This document shows, piece after piece, positions 31,001-42,300 of a DNA stretch of 64,000 bases. The DNA comes from Antedon bifida (taxonomy: Eukaryota > Echinodermata > Crinoidea > Comatulida > Antedonidae): positions 12,286,917-12,350,916 of the forward strand of contig OY727101.1 of assembly GCA_963402885.1 (NCBI GenBank), read 5' to 3'. The translations under genes and the position numbers were made by a program. Below the pieces are notes generated by a model. It was given only the letters and a program-made list of their open reading frames with translations. It had not been told where the DNA came from and did not search any database. Every line of letters begins with the position of its first letter. Positions within the stretch are counted from its first letter, which is position 1.

Positions 31001-34000
31001 GAACCAGTTTAACCTGTTTTAAAACTCATTTGAGTAAACTCTTTATATTTGTAACCAGTTTAAATAGTTATTATCAAACTCGTTTGAGTAAATTATTTAT
31101 TTGTAACTAGTTTAAACTTATTAAACTTACCGGTTAAACCCTTTTATCGGAGCCAGTGTAAACATTTATTAAACTCATTTGAGTAAACTCTTTATTTGTA
31201 ACCAGTTTAAATAGTTATTACATTTTTTTGAGTGAACTCTTTGTAACCAGTTTAAATAATATTAAACTTACTTAGTATACTCTTGACGTGTAACCAGTTT
31301 AACGATGAAAAATATAAACCACATACAACTAAAGGCACAGGCAGCTGCTTGTGTTTTAATGATGTACGAACACGATCCAGGTCTGTTGGGGACAAGGAAA
31401 CAGTGTGCTGCCCCGTCACTGCATTCACTGTCATCTTCCCACTTCACATCAGTCAATATAATACAATTTCCGTTACATTGTCCCTGAAAACAAATGCAAG
31501 ATACAAAGTGAATTTACAAGATTTAAAATGGTACTGATGAAGTTGATAAAATTAACAAAATCTTTCGGATTTTTTCACATTGAGTTGAGTGTGTTTAGCT
31601 GTGCCTATATTATTTTAATACTCAGTTTGAACTTGATATATTATCTCTACGCACATTTAGTTTTAAAACATCCTATTTCTGTTTCGTCATGTTTGACCCA
31701 CGTAAATTGTACTACTGATAGGCCTACTAGTTTTACTAAATGTTTATCCAGGGTTCGATATGTACATGTACATTTTAGGTACGGTAATTAATATCTTCAA
31801 TAAGATAATTTAAAATGGATTTGAAATTTAGACGATGCGACTTATAAACATATATCAAGACATTAAAACTACGGTAACTATTGATGTAAGTGCGGCCTCA
31901 CTGGCCACTTCTTTGAGTTGAAATAAGAACGTAAGAAACACGGAAGGCTTGTAATCATGCAACAATCGAGATATTTTATTGTGTAAATTCTCCATATAGT
32001 AGTGTAACTTCTTAAAGATGTATTGTCCCCCTGAAAAATATTTTTTAAAAAATTTTTTTGTTGAATATGCCATTTTAATGTCACATAATAGTTATTGACT
32101 TCAACCAAAAATTGGATTCAAAAAAAATTTATTTACCTGAAAAACTGGAATTTAAAGCAAAAAATGGTCAAATTGGCTGCCAGCCAATGGATTTTTGGTT
32201 GAATTTAACCATTTATTATGTTATTTTATAAGTGAAAACATTATTTTTTCCGGTTTTTTTTCTACGGAAGTGATTAACTTTATTAAAAATACAAAATAAC
32301 CTATTCAAAGTCTGATTTAATTAATCTTCATTTTTCATGTTTTTGGGGGACAATACATCTTTAATACTAACTAAGACCTCCGGTCTATACGCTGGCATCG
32401 TCTAAACTAGCCACACTAGCCAGTGAGATTTCTATTATACGTCGACGTCGCCTGGCATTTCTGCAAATCAACCCAGATAAGGTAGCTCGTTTACGCATAC
32501 TGCCGTTACATTATTGATATATTAAAAAGTAGACTTTTAAAATAATATAGTATAGGCCTAATACAGTAGATTTAAATTCGAAACAACTTTATTATCCCCA
32601 ATGTGAAATTCTTTTAGTCGTGCCAGACAAAACAAAATAGATTTAGGAGAAAGAAGGAAGGAAACAGATTTGGTAGAGGCATTCAAATGACCCATCAATA
32701 CAATGTCACCACCATCATTAAAAAAAAAATCAAAAACATGACTTCCCGCTGCGAATGAGCGCTGGTTATTCTGACATCGACGCTATTGCTCCATAATTCT
32801 ATCTTAGGAAGATATTATAAAGGGTTTTATAAGAAATTTTCGGATTTCAATCGGTAAATTTTAACTCTACGCGCGGTAAGTAATTTCCGGGTTCACGGTA
32901 AGGTGTGTCAATCACCTTGCAAGTTCCCTGCATGTTGAAAACAACTCCCTGTTTCAACTAAGTTGGTGCTTGGTGGCGATCATAGCCATTTTGGTTTTTT
33001 GTTTATTTTCGGACCGCGCGTGTGAAGGTGTAGTACTGTAGTACATAAAGATCAAATTAAATCTATTCATACAACATAGGAGTGTTATTGTGGGAAATAA
33101 TAATAAAATTACATCGAGAGAATTGATGATAAGAGCTTTTGTTTAAGATCGAATGAAACCACGATAGCCGAGTTGTTGAGTAAGCTGCCAGGACTCATGG
33201 ATGGATACTTCTGCCCATATTGGAAGCCGTCTAAAATGTGAATAAACGCCCGGAACACCTCCCCAATAAAACATCAATTAAAATAATTATCGCCACTCTA
33301 CCCACCCCCCCCCCCCCTCCCCCTCCAAATACCATCTACTGGACATTCCGAGGAGCAAACATAGTTGGGGAGATCGGACTTTCAGTGTTGCTGGACCTAG
33401 GCTCTGGAACCACCTACCCTTGAACATTAAACACACATCATCATTGAGTCACTTTAAGTCACTACTCAAAACTCACCTTTTCTGATTTTTCTACAGCGCC
33501 ATGAGCAATGAATGTTGGAATGGCGCTATATAAATCGAACGATTGATTGATTGATTGATCTAATTACCGCCCATCCACATTTATACACACAATGTTGTAT
33601 TATATTTATAACACAATTATACTATTTTTTAGTAGATTTCATCGGACTGTTATCTACATTTTACCAAGCATTTGTTATTCTTTTTTTACCACTTTTCATA
33701 TCTACAATAAACACTATACGTGAAACGCTATTAATCATCTAAGACACCGTGAAACAGGTTATTGAGTAGGTTTAGTTTTACGAATATCAAAAGCATTTAA
33801 ATGATGGTAACCGATCGAAATCGTGCAGGCCAGAATGTGCTTCTAAAACTTTTTACCCGAGTCATTATTCATCATTCCGAAAACCATGGTCTACACTTCC
33901 TAGAGGGGGAGCGAGCGAAGCGAGCTCACCGTCTAGTTAAGTCAACTACACTAAAAGTACAATCTCTCTGACAATGTAGAGGTATACCTTCATGCAAACA

Positions 34001-34116
34001 AAACCCATTACCTTAAAAGTTAATATAACCGAAATGATTGTAATTCCTGAAGCAAATGCTACGAAAAGGAGTGCAAGTCGGCTAACATCCCAAATTATTT
34101 CTTTACGATCAGCCAT
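28057..34116 (-). CDS. TMEM179/TMEM179B-like four-pass membrane protein, copy B
   Basis: Five exons on the minus strand: 34116-34012 (ATG), 31483-31272, 29077-28943, 28506-28416 and 28179-28057 (TAG). Phases are 0, 2, 2, 0, identical to copy A, and the product is 221 residues. Start MADRKEIIWDVSRLALLF. The exon 2 loop has GNCIILTDVKW and further cysteines, then helix 2 with AFSCMWFIFFIVKLVT. Exon 3 helix has AVLGFISACILLGGLHKLC. Exon 4 ends FIKYFHSAQ, and exon 5 has TSWISCFCWLALF with tail ENETNVVT. Exons 3 and 5 and the exon 1 start are nearly the same as in copy A, so the two are a tandem duplication. Intron 1 (2.5 kb) and intron 2 (2.2 kb) are enlarged by a TTAA MITE, an old repeat holding a LINE 3' end, and a local tandem array. 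The start codon faces that of copy C, about 2.25 kb away. Confidence 0.8.
28549..28784. mobile_element. MITE family 2, copy 3, perfect 8-bp target duplication
   Basis: Element 28557-28776 between two GTTCAAAT repeats. Ends AAGGCAATCTAACAAC and TTGTTAGATTGCCTT. Intron 3 of copy B. Confidence 0.85.
29121..30501. repeat. Perfect 33-bp inverted repeat pair 1.3 kb apart
   Basis: 29121-29153 (ATGGATTAAAGAATAGAAGG...) is the exact reverse complement of 30469-30501. It bounds most of intron 2 of copy B. No ORF was recognised between the arms. Confidence 0.75.
30836..31262 (+). repeat. Complex tandem array of GTAACCAGTTTAAA words
   Basis: About 100-bp composite units with CTTTATTTGTAACCAGTTTA and CCGGTTAAACG, repeated up to the exon 2 donor of copy B. 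The repeated word resembles the exon's own 3' end. Confidence 0.8.
32012..32364 (+). mobile_element. TTAA MITE, family 1 relative (short)
   Basis: TTAA AGATGTATTGTCCCC at the left and GGGGGACAATACATCT TTAA at the right. The 353-bp interior differs from the other copies. Confidence 0.75.
32755..33700 (+). repeat. Dispersed repeat R, copy with LINE insertion
   Basis: Matches 19925-20890 on both sides of the LINE 3' end at 33336-33559. Lies in intron 1 of copy B. Confidence 0.75.
33336..33559 (+). mobile_element. LINE 3' end (CR1/L2-like), fragment 2
   Basis: About 90% like 24497-24692 by eye. Ends TGGAATGGCGCTATATAAAT and four GATT units. Missing from the repeat R copy at 20745. Confidence 0.75.
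33898..33942 (-). repeat. Hairpin of GAGCGAGCGAAGCGAGC type
   Basis: CTAGAGGGGGAGCGAGCGA... mirrors the hairpin at 14212-14254 (ACTAGAGGG...CCCTCTAGT). Confidence 0.65.
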
Positions 34117-36366
34117 GATATGGATTTCTGCATAGAGATATTATAGTTCACTATAAACATCTGTTTGATTTCCGCAACGATCGAAAAATGATGTACAATA
34201 CGCTAATGTACGGTACAAATGGTGCGACTTATTTTGTATTATGATACTGTGTAGTACATTATACATGTGAAACGAAGCGTTTAAAATCGTTCGGATTGTA
34301 TGGACAGCCACTGGAGCCATAAACTCAAATTACTCAATAAAAAGCAGAACAATGAGGGAGGATATTACCGGTTATAGGTACTTCATCTATCAAGTTAAAT
34401 GCGAGGTGAGAATGTCACATTGAAGATCTCCTCTTACTTTGCAGTTTATCCTACCAAAGTCTGCATGACTCTTGAGGTAATAAAAAGACATTTTAATATT
34501 TAGACAGTAAAAGTTTTAGCATGACACCCAAAATGTAATATGAAGGCAATTCTTGGACCCTACTTTACGTACCTAAAGATAAGGCAGGAAGATCGCTTAG
34601 ACAGGTGCAAAAAAAGATCAGCAAGACTCCGTATAACAAGGTTGAAAGCTTTGAAGAAGTTAATATTCACACACTTAAATTCAGAAGAAAGGGAGTGATT
34701 TATTGAGACTTAACAGTTTACAGAACTCGGTACTTCATGTCTACAGACATCTGGTAGCCATTGACATAAAGTTGACATTTGGATTAATGCTACTTTTAAG
34801 TGTACACAAACTAGTATCCTAAACTAGAAGTTGAAATAGACTTGAAGCAGGCCCTGATGATTTCTTCTAACATGTTGACTTGTTTGCACAACTCTATCAA
34901 GTACGGTACTACCTCGTTGTTAATTGTTGTGTAGAAAGTAAGTATTTTTATGTAGGATCGTTCACTTTTCTAGTGCGGCGTGTGCAATCTTCAGTTGTTG
35001 CTGGTGAACATAATAGTACAAGTGGTTGACAGCCTGTGATTTTGTTAAGATTGTTATTAGAAGCTGTAAAATTCGATATAAAATGGTGAGCGTATAGTGG
35101 GTTTCATAAAACCGAGTTACGGCGGTCAAGAAGAGTTTTGTTTGCTAGTGTACTTACAGTTAGACCAGTTGATCGTAATTCAAGTTTGCAGAAGTCTACA
35201 CTAGCAAACAGTGGTTTGCATCTCTGGTTTGTGTTTATGAAATAAATAAGATTTCATCCAAGATTCGTTACCGTAGACTAGTAAGAGCAAGGCAATCTAA
35301 CATCGGGATGGTGAGTTCCGGAGATCAAAGGGTTTTCTGTGGTTGCGACACGATCAGTTCCACGCCCATTAACATACACCGCGCGCAGCGGAAAATATGT
35401 ACGTGATGTTGGTATTTTGTCGTAGCGCAGCCAGACATTTAAGATCAAATGACTGTTACGAGTTCCTATCTTCGAAGGCGAGCTCAGTGTCTTGTCAGAT
35501 TGCCTCGTACGAACTGGCTTCCGTTTTAAATTTTACGGTCAACCTGACGATTTGACTTCCAAGTGCTCGGATTTGGTAGTGGTGTATCTATTTTCATCTA
35601 CTAAATATTGTATTAGGCCCTATATTATTAAAACCAATCAAACAAGTGGTTTTTTAAAATTAAATTAAACTTACATTAAATATAATGATGATCCGTACGT
35701 CATTTACGGAAACCACAATTTTGTTTAACCATGTAAATTTTATCAGAAAAAAACATTACAGTGGCGTTTGTAAAAAGTGTGCACATTTAGGCTATAGGCT
35801 TATATATTAATGAGATGATCTAGTAGTAATAAAAACATTTCTATTGATGCAATTTTTACTGTATTTTATCACTTTTTGATATTAATTGTGTTGTACTTGT
35901 ATTTAGGGGGTATTTATTTTATTATAGCCTACATGGTACCAAATTAAACCCAACATAATAAACGCCTGCACCGAATAAACTCCTCCCTCGAATAAACTCC
36001 AACCCCCCTCCGAATAATAAACGCCTCCCCCGCCTCTAGAAACACTCTTGAATAATAAACTCCCCGTGGCATTTATTCGAATAAATACATCAAATACGAT
36101 ATGCCTATATTTTTACAAGATAGTGCGCCCTCCTCCATCAACGTTTCTAATTTTGGAATAAATAATTGTTTACCTCTCAGCTCTCTGCTTCGTTTTTTTT
36201 TAGCGTGAACGTACGTATAGATAGAACCTATAGAGGGCGATGTTTATAATTTTATAGAGCGAAAAAACAAACTTTTCATTTATCATATATCAGAGCGGCG
36301 GAGTAGGCGAATGAGTAATCGGTTTTCTTGGGAAGTTGATGTGCGCATTTTTTAGGCTAGGAAACA
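34117..36366. promoter_or_regulatory. Divergent region between TMEM179-like copies B and C
   Basis: The start codons of copies B (-) and C (+) face away from this 2.25-kb stretch, so both promoters should be here. It holds MITE family 2 (35289-35516) and a stretch of AATAAACGCC words (35940-36090). No TATA box or other site could be assigned. Confidence 0.4.
35281..35524. mobile_element. MITE family 2, copy 4
   Basis: AAGGCAATCTAACA to TGTCAGATTGCCTC, flanked by GTAAGAGC and GTACGAAC (decayed duplication). Confidence 0.7.
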
Positions 36367-39300
36367 ATGGAATTGCATATTTTAACAATAGTCCTAATTT
36401 TGGAGATTTTACTGTTGTATACAACGTCATTTGCTGGATTATCAATTGCAATTTTAGTTGGGAAAACAAAGGTAGGTTAGCTATTTCTAGGTAGATTATC
36501 TGACGCTTGCACTTTTTCGTACGCACACCCGGCACCTAGGCCTAATTCGAATTCACCCCAACTTTAAGATAGTCTGATTGGTACGAAAGTGAAGTAGATA
36601 AATAAAGATAAAGGCCTATGCGTATACAAGAACCTGTCCGTGAGAAATGTGTGTGAGGATTATAAACGATGAGTCACCCACAAACTAGGCCTAGACGAAA
36701 TTTCTAAGTAGGGAACTTTAATATTATAAAAAAGGACATTTTTGGACTGTCTATAAACTAAAATTGTTTAAAAAGAAGGAGCTCTCTGAAGAAACCTGTC
36801 TTTGCTAGCTAGCTAGGTGAATCTTACCTATCTGTGCGAATCCAATAAAATATTTCCACAAAGAAAAAATATGCGGCCTTTTATAGGATATTAGGCCTGT
36901 AATAATTATTATTCGGAAGAGCGAACTGTTTGATCTTGCACAAGTAGTGCTGAAACTAAGAAACTCAATTAAGGACCTAGAATTCATTGCAGAAAGGTAT
37001 GAATACACATGCATATCAGTGGTGGTGTTTTGGAGAGAGTTGTCATGCGTGCATGCATTCAATGGAAGCTCCGATGATGAATCGTAGACATTTAAGGGTA
37101 GTCTCAAATCCTTGATTGGACTAATAATGTTGATTATTTTTTATTTGTGCACGAATTATGCACTTGTCAATTGTATGACCCACTATACGACCCCCGGGAG
37201 AGGTGCGTCATGGGTGCGTCATCTACAAATAATTACTGACGCAGAGGTGCGTCAAAACACCTAGAAGGTACGTCACATCAATGAACGATGGTGTGTCAAT
37301 GTCCGTCACTTTACCACTAAAAATATCATAAAAAACATGGTCACAGTGCATCAAAATGGGTGCGTCATGGTCACCTACAGGTGCGTCATGGTATTCATAA
37401 GGTATGACGCACATCGAACAAATGACGCACCTCTCCCGTGGGTCGTATAGTGGGTCATGCAATTGACAAGTGCATTAATTCACCAGTAGAAAACTATCTA
37501 CAGTATGATAGGAATAGGAACCCTTGCCACCAAAATCACCAAGGAGTTGTTCCATCATTTAAATATGGTCAGAACTTTTGCTGTTTAATCCCATAGATCA
37601 GGTTCGTACAGGATGATCAGTTATCCTCAAATGTTTGACCTTTTAACTTCTAGGCCTATATCTTTTCAATCATTGAGTCAAATACTGGAACTTAAGCAAC
37701 AAACTGAGCAATACCTGCAAAAGGTAACAACCTGTAATAAGTTGTAACCAGTTTGCATTGTTTGGAAAATCCCTCGCAATTTCACAATTGACCCTTTGAA
37801 ATTTCGGGAGAAAAATACACATGAAAGGCCTGCTTTTTGTTCTAAGATGTCCCGAGTTGTTACTGTGCATGTGTGTATTGCCCTGGTATTAACTGACCAA
37901 TCATAGTAATCAAATAGCGCGCAACTATGCTTTCTCCCAAGGTTTTATCATGGTTAATGTATGCATGTACTGTATGAAATGTGTAATAAATTGGGAGATC
38001 AAACCTGTTTACTTATGCAGATGTGAAAAGGTACTGTTCATTATAATGAAAATTGAAAAGCGAGTGCAAAAAAAAATGATACATGAGAGATCACGTCCCA
38101 AAAAAGTATCTCCATAAAGATGTTCCTTGAATAGGGTTTGGTCATCGTATTCACAGGAAAGACAAACATCACAAAAGGGGCTCTAATTTATTTATGAAAT
38201 ATTATAATAATAATGCAATAATAATTATTAAAAATAATAAATTAAAATTATAATGAAAATAAATATAATATTAAAAGTACTGTTAACCCTGGATTTAATG
38301 ATTTTTGCTTCAATTTAACCTTTTCAATTACATTAAACATTGAGTATCTAAACATAAATAAATATTGTAATTTGTTGTGTCCCAATTGCATTATAAGGCA
38401 ATACAATGTACAGTATACTAAATGAATGCTACAAAAATAAATATGTTTAGAATTTAATAATAATAGTCAACAAAAAAAATTTAATTATTTATCAAAAAAC
38501 TTCATAGGTTATGTAAGTCTGTGTCTACACTATTAAATGGGTTTGACAAAAAAAGTGTGCACATAAAGTGATATGACATCATCATGTCCATATATGGGCT
38601 CATTACAACTTTTTGTCACATAAAGTTTGATAGTGTAGAAAAATTTGGAATTTATAATTTATAATGAAAATTGAAAAGCGAGTGCAAAAAAAAATGATAC
38701 ATATATGGGGCTCATTACAACTTTTTGTCACATAAAGTTTGATAGTGTAGAAAAATTTGGAATTTTTCGTCAATTAAATATTCAATTTTAAATAATGTAA
38801 TACTGTGTACAGTATGTGAATAGATCCTACTTACTTTTTCTCATACTACATATTATTAATGACATGTTCAACAATATTAATTAACCAAATGTTTTTTTAT
38901 TGGTATTTTTTATCATTTAAATAATCATTTGAAATAAATAAAAGTTGAACATATAGAATATGAGATACTGATTTTGTGACTATGATGCATATTACATGTG
39001 TTCAATTCAAGGCCTACTCTGCAGTACTGTGATAGGAAATGACTCAGATTTTAAAATACACACAAATTATTCTGCGTTTCCTTGAATGTTTGTCGCAAAT
39101 ATGTCAAAGTACACTTTACATAATCTTAAATAAAGATTATTGAAATTTTAAGATTGTAACAACTTATCCTTTTTATCAAATGTAAACATAGAAATTAAAC
39201 TCTTAAAAGCATCAATAAACCTACAATAGAATCCCTATTTTGGAGACAGCTTCAGGACCCAACCAAATGTCACCTTAATAAAGGTTGTCCCCTGAATAGT

Positions 39301-42300
39301 TTGGTGTTGAAACATATTGCTCTGGGAAAGTTTCGTCCCAAGGGTGTCTGAAATGAGATGTTGTACAGTACAGTTTTAAAAAGTTAGTTAATTTTATAAG
39401 GTTTGTATTTTTTAGTTCGAAAGTTATTTAAGTGAGGTACTTATTCAAAGTGAGTTACTTATTCGAAGTGAAGTACTTATTCGAAGTGAAGTACTTATTC
39501 AGATGAGGAACTGTACATTACAGTATTTATAGTGAGGTACTTAAAGTCAAGCACTTGTTGAAGGAAAAATTGTACAGTTATTCAACTTGGAAATTTTATT
39601 CAACTGAGTTTTACAGTACTTACTCAACTGAGCCGCTATCAGTAATAAGGCACTTAATCAACTGAAGCACTAATATTCAAGTGAAGACTCTATTTCAACT
39701 GAGGCACTTATTCAACTGAGGAACTATTCAACCAAGGAACTTCAACTGAGGAAATTATACATTTCTTAATCTACTTATTCAACTACTGTAAGGCACATAT
39801 TCAACTGGCGCACTTATTCAACTGAGGAACTTGTTCAACTGACGCATTTATTCAACTGAGGAACTATTCAACCAAGGAACTTCAACTGAGGAAATTATAC
39901 ATTTCTTATTCTACTTATTCAACTAAGGCACATATTCAACTGGGGCACTTATTCAACTGAGGCACTTATTCTTGAACTGAAGTCCTTACAGCATTTATAC
40001 AGTACACAAACCGAGTGACTGATTAAAAACGAATCTTTAATAAACTGAGTTACCAATATTCAAATGAAGCACTTATTTTTAAAATGATACGCGCCTTTTC
40101 AACTGATGCATTTATTCATGTGAGGTACTGTACAATATTCAACTAACAAATCTGCCACTTAATATTTAACTTAGGTACTTAGAGAACTTAGTTCAATTGA
40201 AGTGGATTCAATTGAGGCACTTGCACAGTATTCAACTGAGATACTTGGTGAACTGAGGTACTTGGTGAACTGAGGTACTTATTCAACTATAGGTACTTAT
40301 TCAACTGAGGCACTTATTCAACTGAGGCACTTATTCAACTGAGGCACTTATTCAACTGAGGCACTTATTCAACTGAGGCACTTATTCAACTGAGGCACTT
40401 ATTCAACTGAGGAACTTATTTAACTGAAGAACTTATTCAATTGGCCACCAGCATTTGTAATTCTGTTATGTACTACTGTATCAGTAATTCCAACCATCCA
40501 CTTTCTCTTTACTTGTCTCATTACAGTAACTTTCAAACTTTTTTTTTATCTCTTTTTTGATAAATTTTTTTATTTATATAAAAATATATATAATATGTAT
40601 TTAATTTCTTTTTGAACATTACCGTAATAAAATGGATAAATTACAATTTTGTAATTGTATTCCTAATACTTGTTATATTTTCATCTGACAGTGACACTGA
40701 CAGGTTTCCATTGTACCACCATGCCAGTGACAGATTGATAGCCCTCCATATCATCATTAGATTTATTACACATCATCACATTTCAAGTGTAGATTTTTAT
40801 CACTGATAATAAAACACAAAGTCACAATTTCACTATACAAAACTAGTAATAAATTTTGTTAATAAGTTTTTTCAGATTACTGAATAACTTGGATACAATA
40901 ATGAGTTATTGGAAATTCACTTCTAAATGTAAATCACCCCTTGTCCCTCCCTTTCCTTGACCCCACCTTGTACATTAGATTTACTACACATCACATTTCA
41001 AGTGCAGATTTTTATCACTGATGATAAAAACTTAAACCAAAAATGTCACCATACAACATACAAGTAATACATTTTGTTTATAAATTAATATTAAATTATT
41101 TATTTTTTTTAGTTTACAGAATAAATCAAAATAGCAACTAATTAGATCAAGGTCTAATTTACTTATTCCATTCCAACATCATTATTGCATACTCCTTCAT
41201 GAACTGCTCATGAGCCAAGGTCAAGATAAAACCATTGAAAATGAAGATTGTGGTTGAGCGTTTTTGTCGACCATTTGTGTGTGAAATTTGGCCTACTAGC
41301 ATGAAAAAAGTCTGTTTAAAATTTTTGGAGATTCACTGTAAAATATATTAAAACACTCTAAACTCATTGACAATTCACGTCCCTCCACTCCTTGACTGTA
41401 CCCTTTCTATTAATAATCTTTTACACATTTGTTTACAGAATGATTTTAAAGGACAGTGTATACTTGGGGCCGACGTGAGGTGGAACACGAGTAGTAACTT
41501 TGTAATATACACAGACGCCAGCAATGCATCCAAGTGCGCATTCTGTATGGGTCTTCACATTGTACTGTTAATTTTCAGTCTAGTCTATGCTACGTATTGG
41601 CTTGTAACGCTTATCCTGAGAAAAGAAGGAGTGTAAGTTTTAAATTTATTTGCATAATTAATTATTCGTTTTATATCGTTAATTTAGTTTAATTCTTGAC
41701 TGCATTATGTGTTTATGTCCGAACACTTTCATACATGTACTGTATTAACATTTTTTCCCATAAAAACTTATACTCCTCTTTCTGCTTCCATTTACTTAAT
41801 TTATTTTTTCTATACTCGAAGTAGATGGTTTAGGACAATGTTATTAGTCGTGTGGACGCGACTCTATAGTTCACTATGTCGGTCGGTCGGTCGATCTGGT
41901 ATCACTATGCGTTTTAGCACGCGACTTACGGCTGTTGGCCTTGTTCTACCTATAAATATTAATGGCGTCTCTAATTGCATAGGTCATTAATAGTTTTATA
42001 ATAGTTTATAGTTTCTTAAACTGTACTTAAATTGTTTAATTGTTTTGTTTAGATTCTTAAAATCATGAGGAAAAATTAAGCATTTTGATATATCCCCAAT
42101 CCCGTAAAGAAATAAAAGATAGGATTTATTAATTAATTTGTTTTCATTATCTCATTTATTTATCATACACATTATAATTATATACAAACATCAGTGAGTA
42201 CTGTCAATCAGTGAACGAAATGTGGATATAAAGGCATAGAAACTTGCTAAATCACATCTCCAGTATATTATTTAGAAAAGAAATCAAATCTGTAGACCTC

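Larger units (their letters stand above)
36472..41438. other. Intron 1 of copy C
   Basis: Holds a MITE (37160-37473), MITE family 3 pieces (38519-38760), the 17-bp minisatellite (39420-40445) and a ~110-bp duplication (40752-40868 and 40972-41085). No other gene. Confidence 0.6.

Noticed and set aside
30817-31110. 97-residue ORF with repeated CRLNVLFGTSLTC
   Set aside because: Translation of the local tandem array.
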